Source: Leptospira semungkisensis
Lineage (GTDB): Bacteria; Spirochaetota; Leptospiria; Leptospirales; Leptospiraceae
Direction: 5' to 3'
NCBI RefSeq assembly: GCF_004770055.1
Contig: NZ_RQEP01000019.1
Span: 310,001-374,000, forward strand
DNA: 64,000 nucleotides
The notes under the pieces were generated by a model that was not told the origin of the DNA, made no database searches, and saw nothing but the letters and a program-made list of their open reading frames with translations. Made by a program: the position numbers and the translations under genes. Positions 51,384-60,874 of this stretch are shown one piece after another (position 1 is the first letter of the stretch; each line of letters begins with the position of its first letter).

Positions 51384-52229
51384 TCAGTCCTGCATTACTA
51401 ATTTATAGAAGGCCAGCACGCTAATTCCTAATAGAATGCGATACCAGCCGAATCCGGTAAAGGTATGAGCCTGCAAATATTTCAGGAACCACTTTATTAC
51501 TAAAAAACAAAGTATAAAGGAAGCGAAAAATCCAAGGCATAGGATAGGCAAATTGTCTCCGTCCAAAATGCTTCTGTGTTTGTATAACTTATAGGCACTT
51601 GCCAGAAACAAAACAGGCACCGCAACGAAGAAGGAGAATTCAGCAGAACTCTTGGTATCTTTTCCTAAAAGCCTCGCAGTAACGATAGTCGCTCCCGAAC
51701 GGGACACACCCGGGATCAAGGCTAAACATTGAAAGATACCTATAATGATCGCATCTTTTAAGCGAATAGGATTCTCTCCCTTATCTTTGGAATTGCGTTC
51801 AAACCAATATTCCGAAAAAAGAATAAAGACTCCTCCCACAAGCCAAGCCCAGCCCAAGATCGCGAGAATATCATCTCTTCCCTTGATCGTGTCCAGAAAT
51901 CCCCGAAAAGCGAAGCCCGCAAGCAAGATGGGCAGAAATCCGACCACAACCTGGGTCAAGAACAGGAAACCTTCCTTGTTCTCACTCTTCTTCAAAAGGT
52001 AAGAAAAAGCTGATTTTCCCTGTAAAAGGAATTTGTCCTTATATAGAACAAGTACGGAAAGAATAGCACCACTTTGGATGAATATATCGAAGAGGTCGTC
52101 GAATTCCTCCCCTTCCGGAAACGGAAAGAAGGTGGAGAAGAGGAAGAGGTGTCCTGTAGAGGACACCGGTAAAAATTCCGTAAGCGATTCGATGATGCTT
52201 CGGAAAAAAGCGTTTAAGTAAGAATTCAA
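51384..52229 (-). CDS. uppP: Undecaprenyl-diphosphatase
   Basis: A BacA-type membrane phosphatase that recycles undecaprenyl diphosphate to the monophosphate used by peptidoglycan and O-antigen pathways; it also confers bacitracin resistance. It has 281 residues with about eight helices. The catalytic regions are [17 protein letters not shown] and [17 protein letters not shown]. It lies 29 bases before lptD, so carrier recycling, LPS export and sugar loading are encoded together. Confidence 0.96.
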   Translation of the reverse strand: MNSYLNAFFRSIIESLTEFLPVSSTGHLFLFSTFFPFPEGEEFDDLFDIFIQSGAILSVLVLYKDKFLLQGKSAFSYLLKKSENKEGFLFLTQVVVGFLPILLAGFAFRGFLDTIKGRDDILAILGWAWLVGGVFILFSEYWFERNSKDKGENPIRLKDAIIIGIFQCLALIPGVSRSGATIVTARLLGKDTKSSAEFSFFVAVPVLFLASAYKLYKHRSILDGDNLPILCLGFFASFILCFLVIKWFLKYLQAHTFTGFGWYRILLGISVLAFYKLVMQD

Positions 52230-52251
52230 TTCGGTAAGTTAAAAATTAAGC

Positions 52252-52980
52252 TTACTTTGTTTCCGTAGCAGGAGCAGCGGCAGGAGCCTCCGGAGCCGGA
52301 GTAGAAGCTGCCTCTCCTTTCTTAGAATCTGGGAAAGTGAATTCTTGGTCTAAGTATTTTTCCAGATCAAACTTATCGTTATGTTTGATGGAAACACCTT
52401 CTTTGATTCTGTCGAGAACTGACTGATATACAGTCTTGGATTTTTCGCCTTTGATCTGAGCGCGGACCGCATCGTAGCATTGCTCGATAGTAAGAGACTC
52501 AGCTTGTTTGTATTTCGCTCTTAGCTCTTTACAACCAGCTTCTAACTCTTGTTCAGTGATCTTAATTCTAGATTCGATCTGCTCGGTGATGTACATGTTG
52601 GAAATCAACTGCATCTCTTGGAACTTTAAGATTTCTTTAATATCGGATCTCTTGCTGAAACCGCTCTTGTCAGCAGCTGCTTTGATCACCAGCATCTGGC
52701 GATAGTTCTCGAAGAATCTTCTCTTCTTGAATTCGTTTCTTAAAACTAAGAAACTTTGAGGAACCTTGTCTTCGCTTTCAGTTAAGAACTTGATGATATT
52801 CTTTTTTTCGATATTTTGAGTGCGGCTCAGAGTGTCGAGCGCGGTATCATACGCAGCCTCGAAGCTTGCAGTGGTGACCTTATTGCCATCGATGGACTCG
52901 ATGACCGGGGTTCCGTCCCCACAGTTTGCATACGCAATGAATGAAAATATTACAGTTAAAGATACAAATAGCCGTTTCAT
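52252..52980 (-). CDS. SurA-N-like lipoprotein (periplasmic chaperone candidate)
   Basis: A 242-residue predicted lipoprotein with relaxed lipobox AYANC (Cys20). The mature part begins VIESIDGNKVTTASFEAAYD, the usual opening of SurA/PrsA chaperone domains, and continues as a helical domain. No parvulin domain is visible. The tail (about 215-242) is Ala/Pro-rich low complexity. It lies just upstream of uppP-lptD in the same run; E. coli surA likewise lies next to lptD, which supports a role in outer-membrane protein folding. It is related in layout to the 510-residue lipoprotein at 27066. Confidence 0.75.
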   Translation of the reverse strand: MKRLFVSLTVIFSFIAYANCGDGTPVIESIDGNKVTTASFEAAYDTALDTLSRTQNIEKKNIIKFLTESEDKVPQSFLVLRNEFKKRRFFENYRQMLVIKAAADKSGFSKRSDIKEILKFQEMQLISNMYITEQIESRIKITEQELEAGCKELRAKYKQAESLTIEQCYDAVRAQIKGEKSKTVYQSVLDRIKEGVSIKHNDKFDLEKYLDQEFTFPDSKKGEAASTPAPEAPAAAPATETK

Positions 52981-53028
52981 TTAGAGGAATTCCTATGCAA
53001 AAAGTAGTACCACCTGCCCTGGCGTCTA

Positions 53029-56000
53029 TTACTTTTTGTCAGGCTGCATTTCCGTTAAGAAATACACTAATTGCGAAAGTTTGTCTTTCAGATTGGCTTT
53101 GCCAGGAATGTAGATGAGGACGTTGGGCTCTCTCGGATTCATGGTAAGTCCCATTCTTGCCGAGATCAAATTCACAATTTTGTCGTAACTTCCTAAAAAG
53201 TGGGAACCTAATTTTAAACGAACTTCTTCGCCAAGTTCGGAAACGGATTCAAAACCCAAGGCAGAAGCGAGAGTACGAATCCTTTCCAACATAAGGAATG
53301 TCTTTGCTTCTTCCGGAGGTTCTCCGAAACGATCCGTCATTTCCTTTGTCACCTCGTCAATTTCATCCAAGTCTCTTGCGCCTTCAAAGCGTTTGTAGAA
53401 TTCTATCTTTTGTCTTGTATCGGAAATGTAAGTTTCCGGAATGAAGAAGTTCGAATCTAGATTGATTGCAGTCCGAACTTCTATCTTAACATCCTCTCCC
53501 TTGATCCTTGCAATCGCCTCCTCCAACATCTGGACATAGAGATCGAATCCCACTTCCATGATGTCACCGGATTGCTCTTTGCCGAGTAAGTTACCCGCGC
53601 CTCGGATCTCGAGGTCTCTCATGGCAACCTTGAAACCGGAACCGAGCTCTTGGTACTCGTAGATCGTATTCAGACGCTTCTCCGCATCTTCAGTTACCAC
53701 TCTGTCTTTGGGGAGAAGAAGATATGCGAATGCCTTTCTATCACTTCTTCCAACCCTACCTCTGATCTGATAAAGCTGGGATAGTCCGAATAGGTCCGCT
53801 CTCTTTACGATGAGAGTATTCACATTCGGGATATCGATCCCTGATTCTATGATTGTAGTTGTGACCAAAATATCAAACTTTCGCGCGTAGAAATCCACCA
53901 AAGTCTCTTCGATCTCTTCTTCCGTCATTTGGCCGTGAAGTACGCCGATAGATGCTTCGGGAACAATTTCGTTTAACCGCTTCGTTTCTTGTTCAATCGA
54001 TTCCACACGATTATAAAGATAGAATACTTGTCCTTCTCTAGAGAGTTCGTTTCGGATAGCCTCTCTTAAGACCTCCTCATCCTCTTCGATCACATACGTT
54101 TCTACGCTTTGTCTGTTTTTAGGAGGAGTCGCGATAATGGAAAGTTCGCGTATCCCGGTCAATGCCATGTGCAATGTTCTTGGAATTGGAGTCGCAGTAA
54201 GAGTAAGAACATCCACTAAGTTTTTCATCTTCTTGATGGATTCCTTATGGTTCACTCCAAACCTTTGCTCCTCATCGATGACCAAGAGTCCCAGATTTTT
54301 AGGTTGAACCGAATTCGCAAGAACCGCATGGGTCCCGATCACCATATCCACTTTTCCGGAAGAGAATCTCTTGAGAACATCCCTCGTTTCTGCGGGAGTA
54401 CGAAGGCGAGACACGAGCTCCACACTGATCGGATAGTTCTCGAACCTCTTTCTCATATTATTATAATGTTGTAATGCAAGAATAGTCGTGGGTGCAAGCA
54501 TCAGGATCTGCTTTCCTGCCATGGCAACCTTGAACGCGGCCCGGATCGCTACTTCAGTCTTGCCATAACCCACGTCACCGCAGACCAAACGATCCATTGG
54601 CTTGGGAGACTCTAGGTCTTTCTTGACTGCTTCAATCGCTTCGATCTGATCCGGAGTCTCCTCGTATTCGAACTCTGCCTCGAACTCCTCTTGGTAGATC
54701 GTGTCGGGAGGAAAGGAATATCCCTGAAGCTTGATCCGATTCGAATACATTCTCACCAAATCTTCCGCAAGACCCTCGACAGCTTTTTGCACTCTGTCTT
54801 TAGTCTTCTTCCAAGTACTTTTTCCAAGACTATCTAATCTAGGCCTTTCGGTCCCGCCTACGAATCTTTGGACAAGAGAGATCTGATCCAAAGGAACAAA
54901 CAGAGTGTCTCCTCCGTGATATTCCAGTTTAAGAAAGTCTCTTTCCTTTCCACCTGCATTCACTCTTTCTATCTTCAGGAATTTTCCGACCCCATGATTC
55001 ACATGGACTACGAAGTCACCTTCCTTCAGATCTAAGAAGCTTTGGATGGCCTTACTGCTCTGTTTCTTGAACCTGGTCTTGCGTTTGTATTCTCTTCCGA
55101 ATACATCGTTCTCGGATAATAGAAGAAGTTTCTCTTCTTCCCATAGAAAGCCGTTACGTATCTCGGAGACTACTAGGTATACGTCATTGCCGGACTTAGC
55201 AGGAATTGAGATCGGTTCGGGCTCGGTCGCTTCTGGATTTAATAAACGAATTCCTTCCGACTCGAATAAACCCAAAAGTCTCTGGGTTTGTGCCTCGAAG
55301 GAAGAAGTAAGGATCACTCTCCACCCTTCTTCTACTTTTAATTCTCCGATCTTTTCCCTAACTTCTCTGATCTTTCCCTTGAAACCGGGCGCTTCCTTGA
55401 GAGGACAGACCAAGTCCGTTTCTTTGCTCGGCGGAAGTTGAGTAAAACTTACCCCTTGCAACTTTTCTAATGCCTCCGACTCTTCTCCTTCTCTTAAAAG
55501 AAAGGAAGGAGAAGCACATAAGATTTCTGTACTTCTTTTTTCATAGAGCGCTGAATATTCCCTCTGCAAATGAGAGGTCCTCTCTTTTACCCCGTTCGGA
55601 TCTGGAAAGATAAGCAAAGGTTTTATATTAAAAAAAGATAAAATTCCTTTATTCTCTCGGATCATTGGGATCAATTCTTCGTAATATGTTCCGCCGGATC
55701 CGTCAGGTATTTCAGGAAGATGCAAAGAAGAATCCGCATTCGAGATAAGCTCTCTATACTTTTCCTTTTGTGCGTCCGTTAGGACGAATTCATCCGCCGG
55801 CAAAAGCAAGGCCTCTTGCAGAGAATCGGAAGATCTTTGGGTTTCTGGGTCGAAGGTGCGAATGGATTCCACCTCGTCTCCAAAGAAATCGATCCGCACA
55901 GGATCAGAAGAGAAGGAAGAAAACACGTCCAGGATTCCTCCCTTCAGACTGAATTCTCCGAATGCCTGACACATATCTACTCGATGATATCCGAGACGAA

Positions 56001-56466
56001 TTAGCTCTCTCATCAAAGTTTCTGGTTCAATTTCTTGGCCGATCTTTACGGAAAGAGATCTATCCTTTAGCGCGGAAGCCTCCGGCAAAGTCTTTAGAAA
56101 ACCGGATACGGAAGTGAAGACTAAAACTTTTTCACCGGACAAGATACGAGCGAGAGCCTTGATCCTCTCTCTCTTCATCTCTTGCGGATAACGCATATAT
56201 TCGTAAGGCAAGACTTCCTGGCCCGGAAGATAACAAATAGAATCCGCATCCAGATAGCTCAAGGCTTCTCTATATAAAAATTCGCCTTCTATACTCGTAG
56301 GAGCTACTACGATAGAAGATTGTTTTAGACGTTTAAAAATACTCGCAGACAGAAGAGAATGCACTGAGTTGGGAACAGAAGAGATCCTTGTTCCTGACTC
56401 AATAGAAGAAAAAAGATCCTCTATAGGTTTTTTCCAATCAGAAGGAAGGGAAGAAGACTTTGCCAT
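53029..56466 (-). CDS. mfd: Transcription-repair coupling factor
   Basis: A 1145-residue DNA translocase that displaces stalled RNA polymerase and recruits UvrA. The UvrB-like N-terminal domains include CYLPGQEVLPYEYMRYPQEM. The RNA-polymerase-interaction domain (KEGDFVVHVNHGVGKFLKIE) follows. The RecG-like motor has Walker A CGDVGYGKTEVA and the DEEQRFGV box, and motif VI is in YQIRGRVGRSDRKAFAYLL. The TRCF C-terminal domain is complete. It starts four bases after panC. The ATG gives MAKSSSLPSDWKKP. Confidence 0.97.
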   Translation of the reverse strand: MAKSSSLPSDWKKPIEDLFSSIESGTRISSVPNSVHSLLSASIFKRLKQSSIVVAPTSIEGEFLYREALSYLDADSICYLPGQEVLPYEYMRYPQEMKRERIKALARILSGEKVLVFTSVSGFLKTLPEASALKDRSLSVKIGQEIEPETLMRELIRLGYHRVDMCQAFGEFSLKGGILDVFSSFSSDPVRIDFFGDEVESIRTFDPETQRSSDSLQEALLLPADEFVLTDAQKEKYRELISNADSSLHLPEIPDGSGGTYYEELIPMIRENKGILSFFNIKPLLIFPDPNGVKERTSHLQREYSALYEKRSTEILCASPSFLLREGEESEALEKLQGVSFTQLPPSKETDLVCPLKEAPGFKGKIREVREKIGELKVEEGWRVILTSSFEAQTQRLLGLFESEGIRLLNPEATEPEPISIPAKSGNDVYLVVSEIRNGFLWEEEKLLLLSENDVFGREYKRKTRFKKQSSKAIQSFLDLKEGDFVVHVNHGVGKFLKIERVNAGGKERDFLKLEYHGGDTLFVPLDQISLVQRFVGGTERPRLDSLGKSTWKKTKDRVQKAVEGLAEDLVRMYSNRIKLQGYSFPPDTIYQEEFEAEFEYEETPDQIEAIEAVKKDLESPKPMDRLVCGDVGYGKTEVAIRAAFKVAMAGKQILMLAPTTILALQHYNNMRKRFENYPISVELVSRLRTPAETRDVLKRFSSGKVDMVIGTHAVLANSVQPKNLGLLVIDEEQRFGVNHKESIKKMKNLVDVLTLTATPIPRTLHMALTGIRELSIIATPPKNRQSVETYVIEEDEEVLREAIRNELSREGQVFYLYNRVESIEQETKRLNEIVPEASIGVLHGQMTEEEIEETLVDFYARKFDILVTTTIIESGIDIPNVNTLIVKRADLFGLSQLYQIRGRVGRSDRKAFAYLLLPKDRVVTEDAEKRLNTIYEYQELGSGFKVAMRDLEIRGAGNLLGKEQSGDIMEVGFDLYVQMLEEAIARIKGEDVKIEVRTAINLDSNFFIPETYISDTRQKIEFYKRFEGARDLDEIDEVTKEMTDRFGEPPEEAKTFLMLERIRTLASALGFESVSELGEEVRLKLGSHFLGSYDKIVNLISARMGLTMNPREPNVLIYIPGKANLKDKLSQLVYFLTEMQPDKK

Positions 56467-56470
56467 AGAA

Positions 56471-57322
56471 TCAGGAAACCTTCACGGTCAGATTATCGAT
56501 CAATCGGACCTGCCCTAAGAATACAGCCACTGCAAGAAGGATCTCGCCTTTTAATATATGCAATTCTTCTAATGTTTCCGCATTCAATACTTCTAGATAA
56601 TCTATCTTAATCAGAGAAGAAGAATCCAAAACATCCTTCATTACTGTCAGCACCTCTGCTGGATCCTTCTCGCCTTGTTTAATCAGATTTTCCCCTAAAC
56701 GAAGAGCTCTACTCAAAAGCAAAGCCTCTTCTTTTTCCTTAGGGCTCAAACGAGCATTTCTGGAGCTTAAGGCAAGTCCTTGCTCGGAGCGAACAGTATC
56801 CACACCGATAACTTCCATCGGAAAACCTAAAGCTTTTGCGAAATCCTTAACGATCAAAAACTGTTGGTAATCCTTCTTACCGAAATAGGAACGATCCGCA
56901 GGAATTGTATGAAAAAAACGGGATAATACCAGAAGCACACCTTCGAAATGGCCGGGACGAGTGGTCGCATCTAGATTCTTCATGAGATGAGGGACTTTCA
57001 ATTCTACGGAAGGAATTCCTCCTGGATACACAGTATCCTTTGCAGGAAGATACACAAGATCCGCTCCTGCTTCTTTACAAATTTGTAAATCACCTTCCGT
57101 ATTGACCGGATACTTTGCATAATCTTCCGGATCGTTGAACTGAGCGGGGTTCACAAAGATGGAAACAACGGTCTTGTCATTCTCAGAAACGGATCTTCTA
57201 AATAGATCCGCGTGTCCCTCATGCAAGAAACCCATTGTAGGAACAAAACCCACCTTCAGACCTTTGGATTTCCAGGAAAGAATAGTCTCTGTGATTTCTT
57301 TCGGATCGGAAGAATGGATCAT
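56471..57322 (-). CDS. panC: Pantothenate synthetase
   Basis: Condenses pantoate with beta-alanine using ATP, the last step of vitamin B5 synthesis. It has 283 residues. The HIGH-like motif is PTMGFLHEGHADLFRRS and the KMSKS-like segment is SSRNARLSP. Substrate-site segments VSIFVNPAQF and YFGKKDYQQ are present. The start overlaps the end of hisD by four bases. Confidence 0.96.
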   Translation of the reverse strand: MIHSSDPKEITETILSWKSKGLKVGFVPTMGFLHEGHADLFRRSVSENDKTVVSIFVNPAQFNDPEDYAKYPVNTEGDLQICKEAGADLVYLPAKDTVYPGGIPSVELKVPHLMKNLDATTRPGHFEGVLLVLSRFFHTIPADRSYFGKKDYQQFLIVKDFAKALGFPMEVIGVDTVRSEQGLALSSRNARLSPKEKEEALLLSRALRLGENLIKQGEKDPAEVLTVMKDVLDSSSLIKIDYLEVLNAETLEELHILKGEILLAVAVFLGQVRLIDNLTVKVS

Positions 57323-58608
57323 AGATCTCTCTTAGGAAGGCGGACCTTTACAGAATTCCCATGCTCTTCGTCTAGGCCTTCGAATTCGGATAATACTTTC
57401 ACATAAGGATATAATTTCTCTAGAGAATCTTGGGTCACTTCTTGGTAGGTGACTCTTTTTAAGAAAGTCATCACTCCTAAAGAAGAGAAGATCCTACTTC
57501 CGCCTGCTGTAGGAAGAATATGATTTGTGCCGCTGATATAATCTCCCATTGCCACTGGAGAATAAGGTCCCAAAAATACGGAGCCCGCATGCTTTATTTT
57601 TTTGAATAATTCCTTATAATTCTTTGTCTGGATCTCCAAATGTTCCGGTGCATATAAATTCGAGAATTCAACGCAGGAATCTAAATTAGGAAAAACTAAT
57701 ATCCAGCTCTCATTCTCTATCGAGGCTTTCTTGATCTCCGCCCTCTTAGGTCTTTCCTTCAGAGCAAGATCGATCTCGGCCGCAACCTTCTTTGCAAAAT
57801 CCATAGAATCTGTGCATAGAATAGCGGCAGAATCCTCTCCATGTTCCGCTTGGGAAAGAAGGTCCGCTGCAACCCAATTCGGATTAGCAGAATCGTCCGC
57901 GATCACAAGAACTTCACTCGGCCCGGCAGGACTGTCTATACCGATCACGCCTTGACCGCTCAAAATGATTTTTGCGGCAGTCACGAATTTATTTCCAGGA
58001 CCGATCACGAATTCGGAGCGAGGAATACTCTTTGTCCCGTAAGAAGCGGCAGCAATTCCTTGTGCTCCTCCTACAGTCACGATCGCATCCGCACCAGCAA
58101 TCTTTGCTGCGGCAAATAATCCATCCGGGATCCCTCCCTCTTGAGGAGGAGTTACGATCTGCACATGCTTTACACCGGCGATCTTTGCGGGCAGAACACC
58201 CATTAGAATGGTAGAAGGATACAATGCCTTTCCACCAGGTGCATATACAGTTACTGATTCAATAGGAGTATAACGTATCCCGAGAGAATTTCCGGAGACA
58301 TTCACATCTAGATCCGAAGGGACCTGAGCTTTATGGAATGCACTTATATTTTCTTTTGCCTTTTCTAGAGCTGCTACCAGTTCAGGACTCGCGTTCCCTT
58401 TCCATTCGGAAACAGGATAATAAAAAGAAGAAGGTTGTAATTTGTCGAATTTTAGGGTGAGCTCTCGAACAGCTTCATCCCCTCGGGTTCGGACTTCTTC
58501 CAAAATGGGTCGAACCAAAGATAGAGTATCGTTTAAATCCTGCTTTGCCCTTTGTAGGATCGATTCTAAGGAAAAACCGGCGTCTACTTCTCGGATCCGA
58601 ATGCCCAT
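57319..58608 (-). CDS. hisD: Histidinol dehydrogenase
   Basis: Performs the last two oxidations of histidine synthesis. From the ATG at 58608 ([17 protein letters not shown]) the protein has 429 residues, a normal length; the open frame to 58674 adds 22 atypical residues and approaches the divergent xthA start. Key marks are [34 protein letters not shown], the zinc-site segment [21 protein letters not shown] and the [19 protein letters not shown] motif. It heads the ten-gene run ending with hisF. Confidence 0.96.
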   Translation of the reverse strand: MGIRIREVDAGFSLESILQRAKQDLNDTLSLVRPILEEVRTRGDEAVRELTLKFDKLQPSSFYYPVSEWKGNASPELVAALEKAKENISAFHKAQVPSDLDVNVSGNSLGIRYTPIESVTVYAPGGKALYPSTILMGVLPAKIAGVKHVQIVTPPQEGGIPDGLFAAAKIAGADAIVTVGGAQGIAAASYGTKSIPRSEFVIGPGNKFVTAAKIILSGQGVIGIDSPAGPSEVLVIADDSANPNWVAADLLSQAEHGEDSAAILCTDSMDFAKKVAAEIDLALKERPKRAEIKKASIENESWILVFPNLDSCVEFSNLYAPEHLEIQTKNYKELFKKIKHAGSVFLGPYSPVAMGDYISGTNHILPTAGGSRIFSSLGVMTFLKRVTYQEVTQDSLEKLYPYVKVLSEFEGLDEEHGNSVKVRLPKRDL

Positions 58609-58679
58609 ACGGACATATTTTTTCTTTGCCCGGACTTCGCATCCCGAAAATCCTGGGTTCTCTTCTAAGGACAAGGGCC

Positions 58680-59453
58680 ATGAAAGTTTTTTGCCTCAAC
58701 TGTAACGGGATTCGATCTTCTTGGGAAAAAGGATTGGGAGATATACTTTCTTCCGAAAAACCGGACTTCGTGTGTTTCCAAGAGACCAAGGCGCAGCCGG
58801 ACCAACTCTCTCCGGAGCAATGGGAGGGCTTGGGTTATAAGGCCTATTTTCATTCGGCAGAAAAGAAAGGATACTCCGGGGTCAGTCTCTGGACAAAGAA
58901 AGAACCTAAGAAAGTCACCTACGGCATCGGAGTGGATGAATTCGATAAGGAAGGAAGAAGCGTCCTTGCGGAATTCGATTCTTATGCGATCTGGACTGTT
59001 TACTTTCCTTCCGGCACTACTGGGGACGTAAGACAGGCTGCCAAGATGAGATTTCTAGAAGAATTTCTGAAACTCGCGACTAAATTAAAGAAGAAGCATA
59101 CAAACCTCATCCTTTGCGGAGACGTAAACATTGCTCATACCGAAAGAGATATACATGATCCGAAAGGGAACGCAAAGAGTAGTGGCTTTCTTCCGGAAGA
59201 AAGAGCCTGGGTCACGAAATTTCTCTCTTCTGGATGGCTGGATAGTTTTAGAGAATTGTATCCTGACAAACAAGAATACACTTGGTGGACTTTTAGAGCG
59301 GGCGCAAGAGGAAAGAATAAAGGATGGAGGATCGATTACTTCTTCGTAACTCCTGAATTAAAGACTAAACTGAAAAGTTTAACTGTGAAAAAGGATCCAA
59401 TCCTTTCCGACCATGCAGCGATGATCTTAGAAGTAGACCTTCCTAAGAAATGA
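58680..59453 (+). CDS. xthA: Exodeoxyribonuclease III
   Basis: An AP endonuclease/3'-5' exonuclease of base excision repair, 257 residues from the ATG at 58680 ([18 protein letters not shown]). The longer open frame to 58545 runs into hisD and is rejected. Catalytic marks are the metal-binding Glu35 (FQETKAQP), [16 protein letters not shown], the segment [24 protein letters not shown] and the final SDHAAM His. It is divergent from hisD, and its stop abuts the stop of the next, convergent gene. Confidence 0.95.
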   Translation: MKVFCLNCNGIRSSWEKGLGDILSSEKPDFVCFQETKAQPDQLSPEQWEGLGYKAYFHSAEKKGYSGVSLWTKKEPKKVTYGIGVDEFDKEGRSVLAEFDSYAIWTVYFPSGTTGDVRQAAKMRFLEEFLKLATKLKKKHTNLILCGDVNIAHTERDIHDPKGNAKSSGFLPEERAWVTKFLSSGWLDSFRELYPDKQEYTWWTFRAGARGKNKGWRIDYFFVTPELKTKLKSLTVKKDPILSDHAAMILEVDLPKK

Positions 59454-59468
59454 TCATTTCTTAGGAAG
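59439..59468. terminator. Perfect 30-bp palindrome at the xthA/hypothetical gene junction
   Basis: Bases 59439-59453 are the exact reverse complement of 59454-59468, centred on TGATCA, so the two stop codons (TGA on each strand) are back to back. On each strand the arm encodes the same C-terminal LPKK and stop. As a hairpin it has a 13- to 15-bp stem and could end both transcripts; it has no clear U-tract on either side, so a terminator role is inferred. Confidence 0.7.
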
Positions 59469-59825
59469 AGTAAGATTTATCTTAGGAAGATTCTTCTTTA
59501 GAAAATCTGAAAGTTCCGACTCGAATACAAGAACCGTGTCCGTGATCCTCTCGGGAGATTTGGAACGAACCATCTTCTTATCCAAGAGCTTGCCTGAAAA
59601 CAGGAGAGGTTCTTTCCAAAAAGGAACTCGGATCTCTATTACTGCGTTTGTTCCTTCCTCAGGATCAGGATGAAAACGATCCAAAGTAAAACTCAGAGCA
59701 GTTCCTTCGATCCCTTCCCAAGTAGCAGGAAAGTCACCGGAAGCAGAATGAACTTGAACGGGAACTTTTACCGTTTCAAAGAATCGATTCTTGAACTCCT
59801 GTACGATTTTATCCAAAATAGCCAT
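59454..59825 (-). CDS. Hypothetical protein, beta-rich
   Basis: A 123-residue soluble protein with a short N-terminal helix (MAILDKIVQEFKNRFFETV) and alternating strands after residue 20 (VPVQVHSASGDFPATWEGIE). The tail is basic with a repeated LPK motif (NLPKINLTLPKK). The pattern is loosely PilZ-like but no binding motif is present. Function is unknown. Its stop abuts that of xthA with no spacer, inside a perfect palindrome. Confidence 0.65.
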   Translation of the reverse strand: MAILDKIVQEFKNRFFETVKVPVQVHSASGDFPATWEGIEGTALSFTLDRFHPDPEEGTNAVIEIRVPFWKEPLLFSGKLLDKKMVRSKSPERITDTVLVFESELSDFLKKNLPKINLTLPKK

Positions 59826-59907
59826 CTATGTTTCTCTATCGTTAATTAACAAATAAGACTTAGTGCGACGCAAACAAATTTCAACTTTTTGGAAAAAAAT
59901 GAAGGGC

Positions 59908-60816
59908 TTAAGAATGCTTTTTCCAGAATTCCAGGACGTAAGAGTTAATACGATCCGGAGCTTCTAAAGGAAGAAAATGTCCAGCTTGAGAAACGATCTG
60001 CAATTCGAAAGGAGCTCTGAAAGAAGTGTCCATTCCTTCGAACATTGATTTGTCGATGCAATGATCATCGTCTCCGGTGAGCACGAGCGAAGGAACACTG
60101 ATCTTTCGAAACACAAGTTCCCTCGCTCGATTCCAATCTTTTAAAGAATCAGGCGTCATCAAGCCTCGATAATAACCGAGTGCCGTGCTCAATGCTCCCG
60201 ACTCTTTTAAATTTTGACTCACCTCTCTGAATCGTTCTTCGGGTAAGACCCAATTGGGGCTCCAGTCTTTCCAGAGCCTTCTTAAAAAATCTCCGTCTTG
60301 GATGGCTTTTTCAGGAATACCGAATCTTAATTGGAAGAATAGAATGTACCAACTTCTGAAAATCTGTAATGGATGAGTAAATAAATTCTTAATGAAAACA
60401 GGAAGAGGAGGAACCGAGAGAGTGCTCAATACATCAAAAGATCTGGGAGAAAGATTGGCGAGTCCATACGCTGCAATGCTACCCCAATCATGTCCAAGTA
60501 CAAGAACCTTGTCCGGATTTTCTTTGCGTTTGATCTTATCTAAGAGTGCATCCAGATCCTGGGCCAGATCGGCAATAGAAACTGTTCCGGTTTTTCCCTC
60601 CTTGAACCCGGAAGGAACGGATCCCTTGGAGTATCCTCTTAAAAAGGGCGCATAACAAGAAAAGTCGGAATCGGAAAATCTTTCCATCAAAGGAAGAAAG
60701 GAACGCGCGTCATCCGGAAACCCATGTAGGAATAAGGCCAGATTCTTGCCCTTCCCCACCTTAAGAACATCGAACTCGAGACCGTTCGCTTGTATTTTGA
60801 TCTTTTCAAATTCCAT
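59908..60816 (-). CDS. Epoxide hydrolase-like alpha/beta hydrolase
   Basis: A 302-residue hydrolase with an aspartate nucleophile: LVLGHDWGS (106-113) has Asp110 in place of Ser, the mark of epoxide hydrolases and haloalkane dehalogenases. HGFPDDARSF (31-40) and APFLRGYSKGS (57-66) fit the epoxide hydrolase pattern. The acid is probably in LTGDDDHCID and the base in QAGHFLPLEAP. The natural substrate is unknown. It lies 58 bases downstream of the GGDEF gene on the same strand. Confidence 0.87.
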   Translation of the reverse strand: MEFEKIKIQANGLEFDVLKVGKGKNLALFLHGFPDDARSFLPLMERFSDSDFSCYAPFLRGYSKGSVPSGFKEGKTGTVSIADLAQDLDALLDKIKRKENPDKVLVLGHDWGSIAAYGLANLSPRSFDVLSTLSVPPLPVFIKNLFTHPLQIFRSWYILFFQLRFGIPEKAIQDGDFLRRLWKDWSPNWVLPEERFREVSQNLKESGALSTALGYYRGLMTPDSLKDWNRARELVFRKISVPSLVLTGDDDHCIDKSMFEGMDTSFRAPFELQIVSQAGHFLPLEAPDRINSYVLEFWKKHS

Positions 60817-60874
60817 TCTGGGTTACAATGTCGAAGTTACTACAAATTGAAAGCGAAAAGCCCGACTTCTTATC

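Noticed and set aside
55046..55441. 131-residue plus-strand ORF inside mfd
   Set aside because: Antisense to conserved Mfd sequence.
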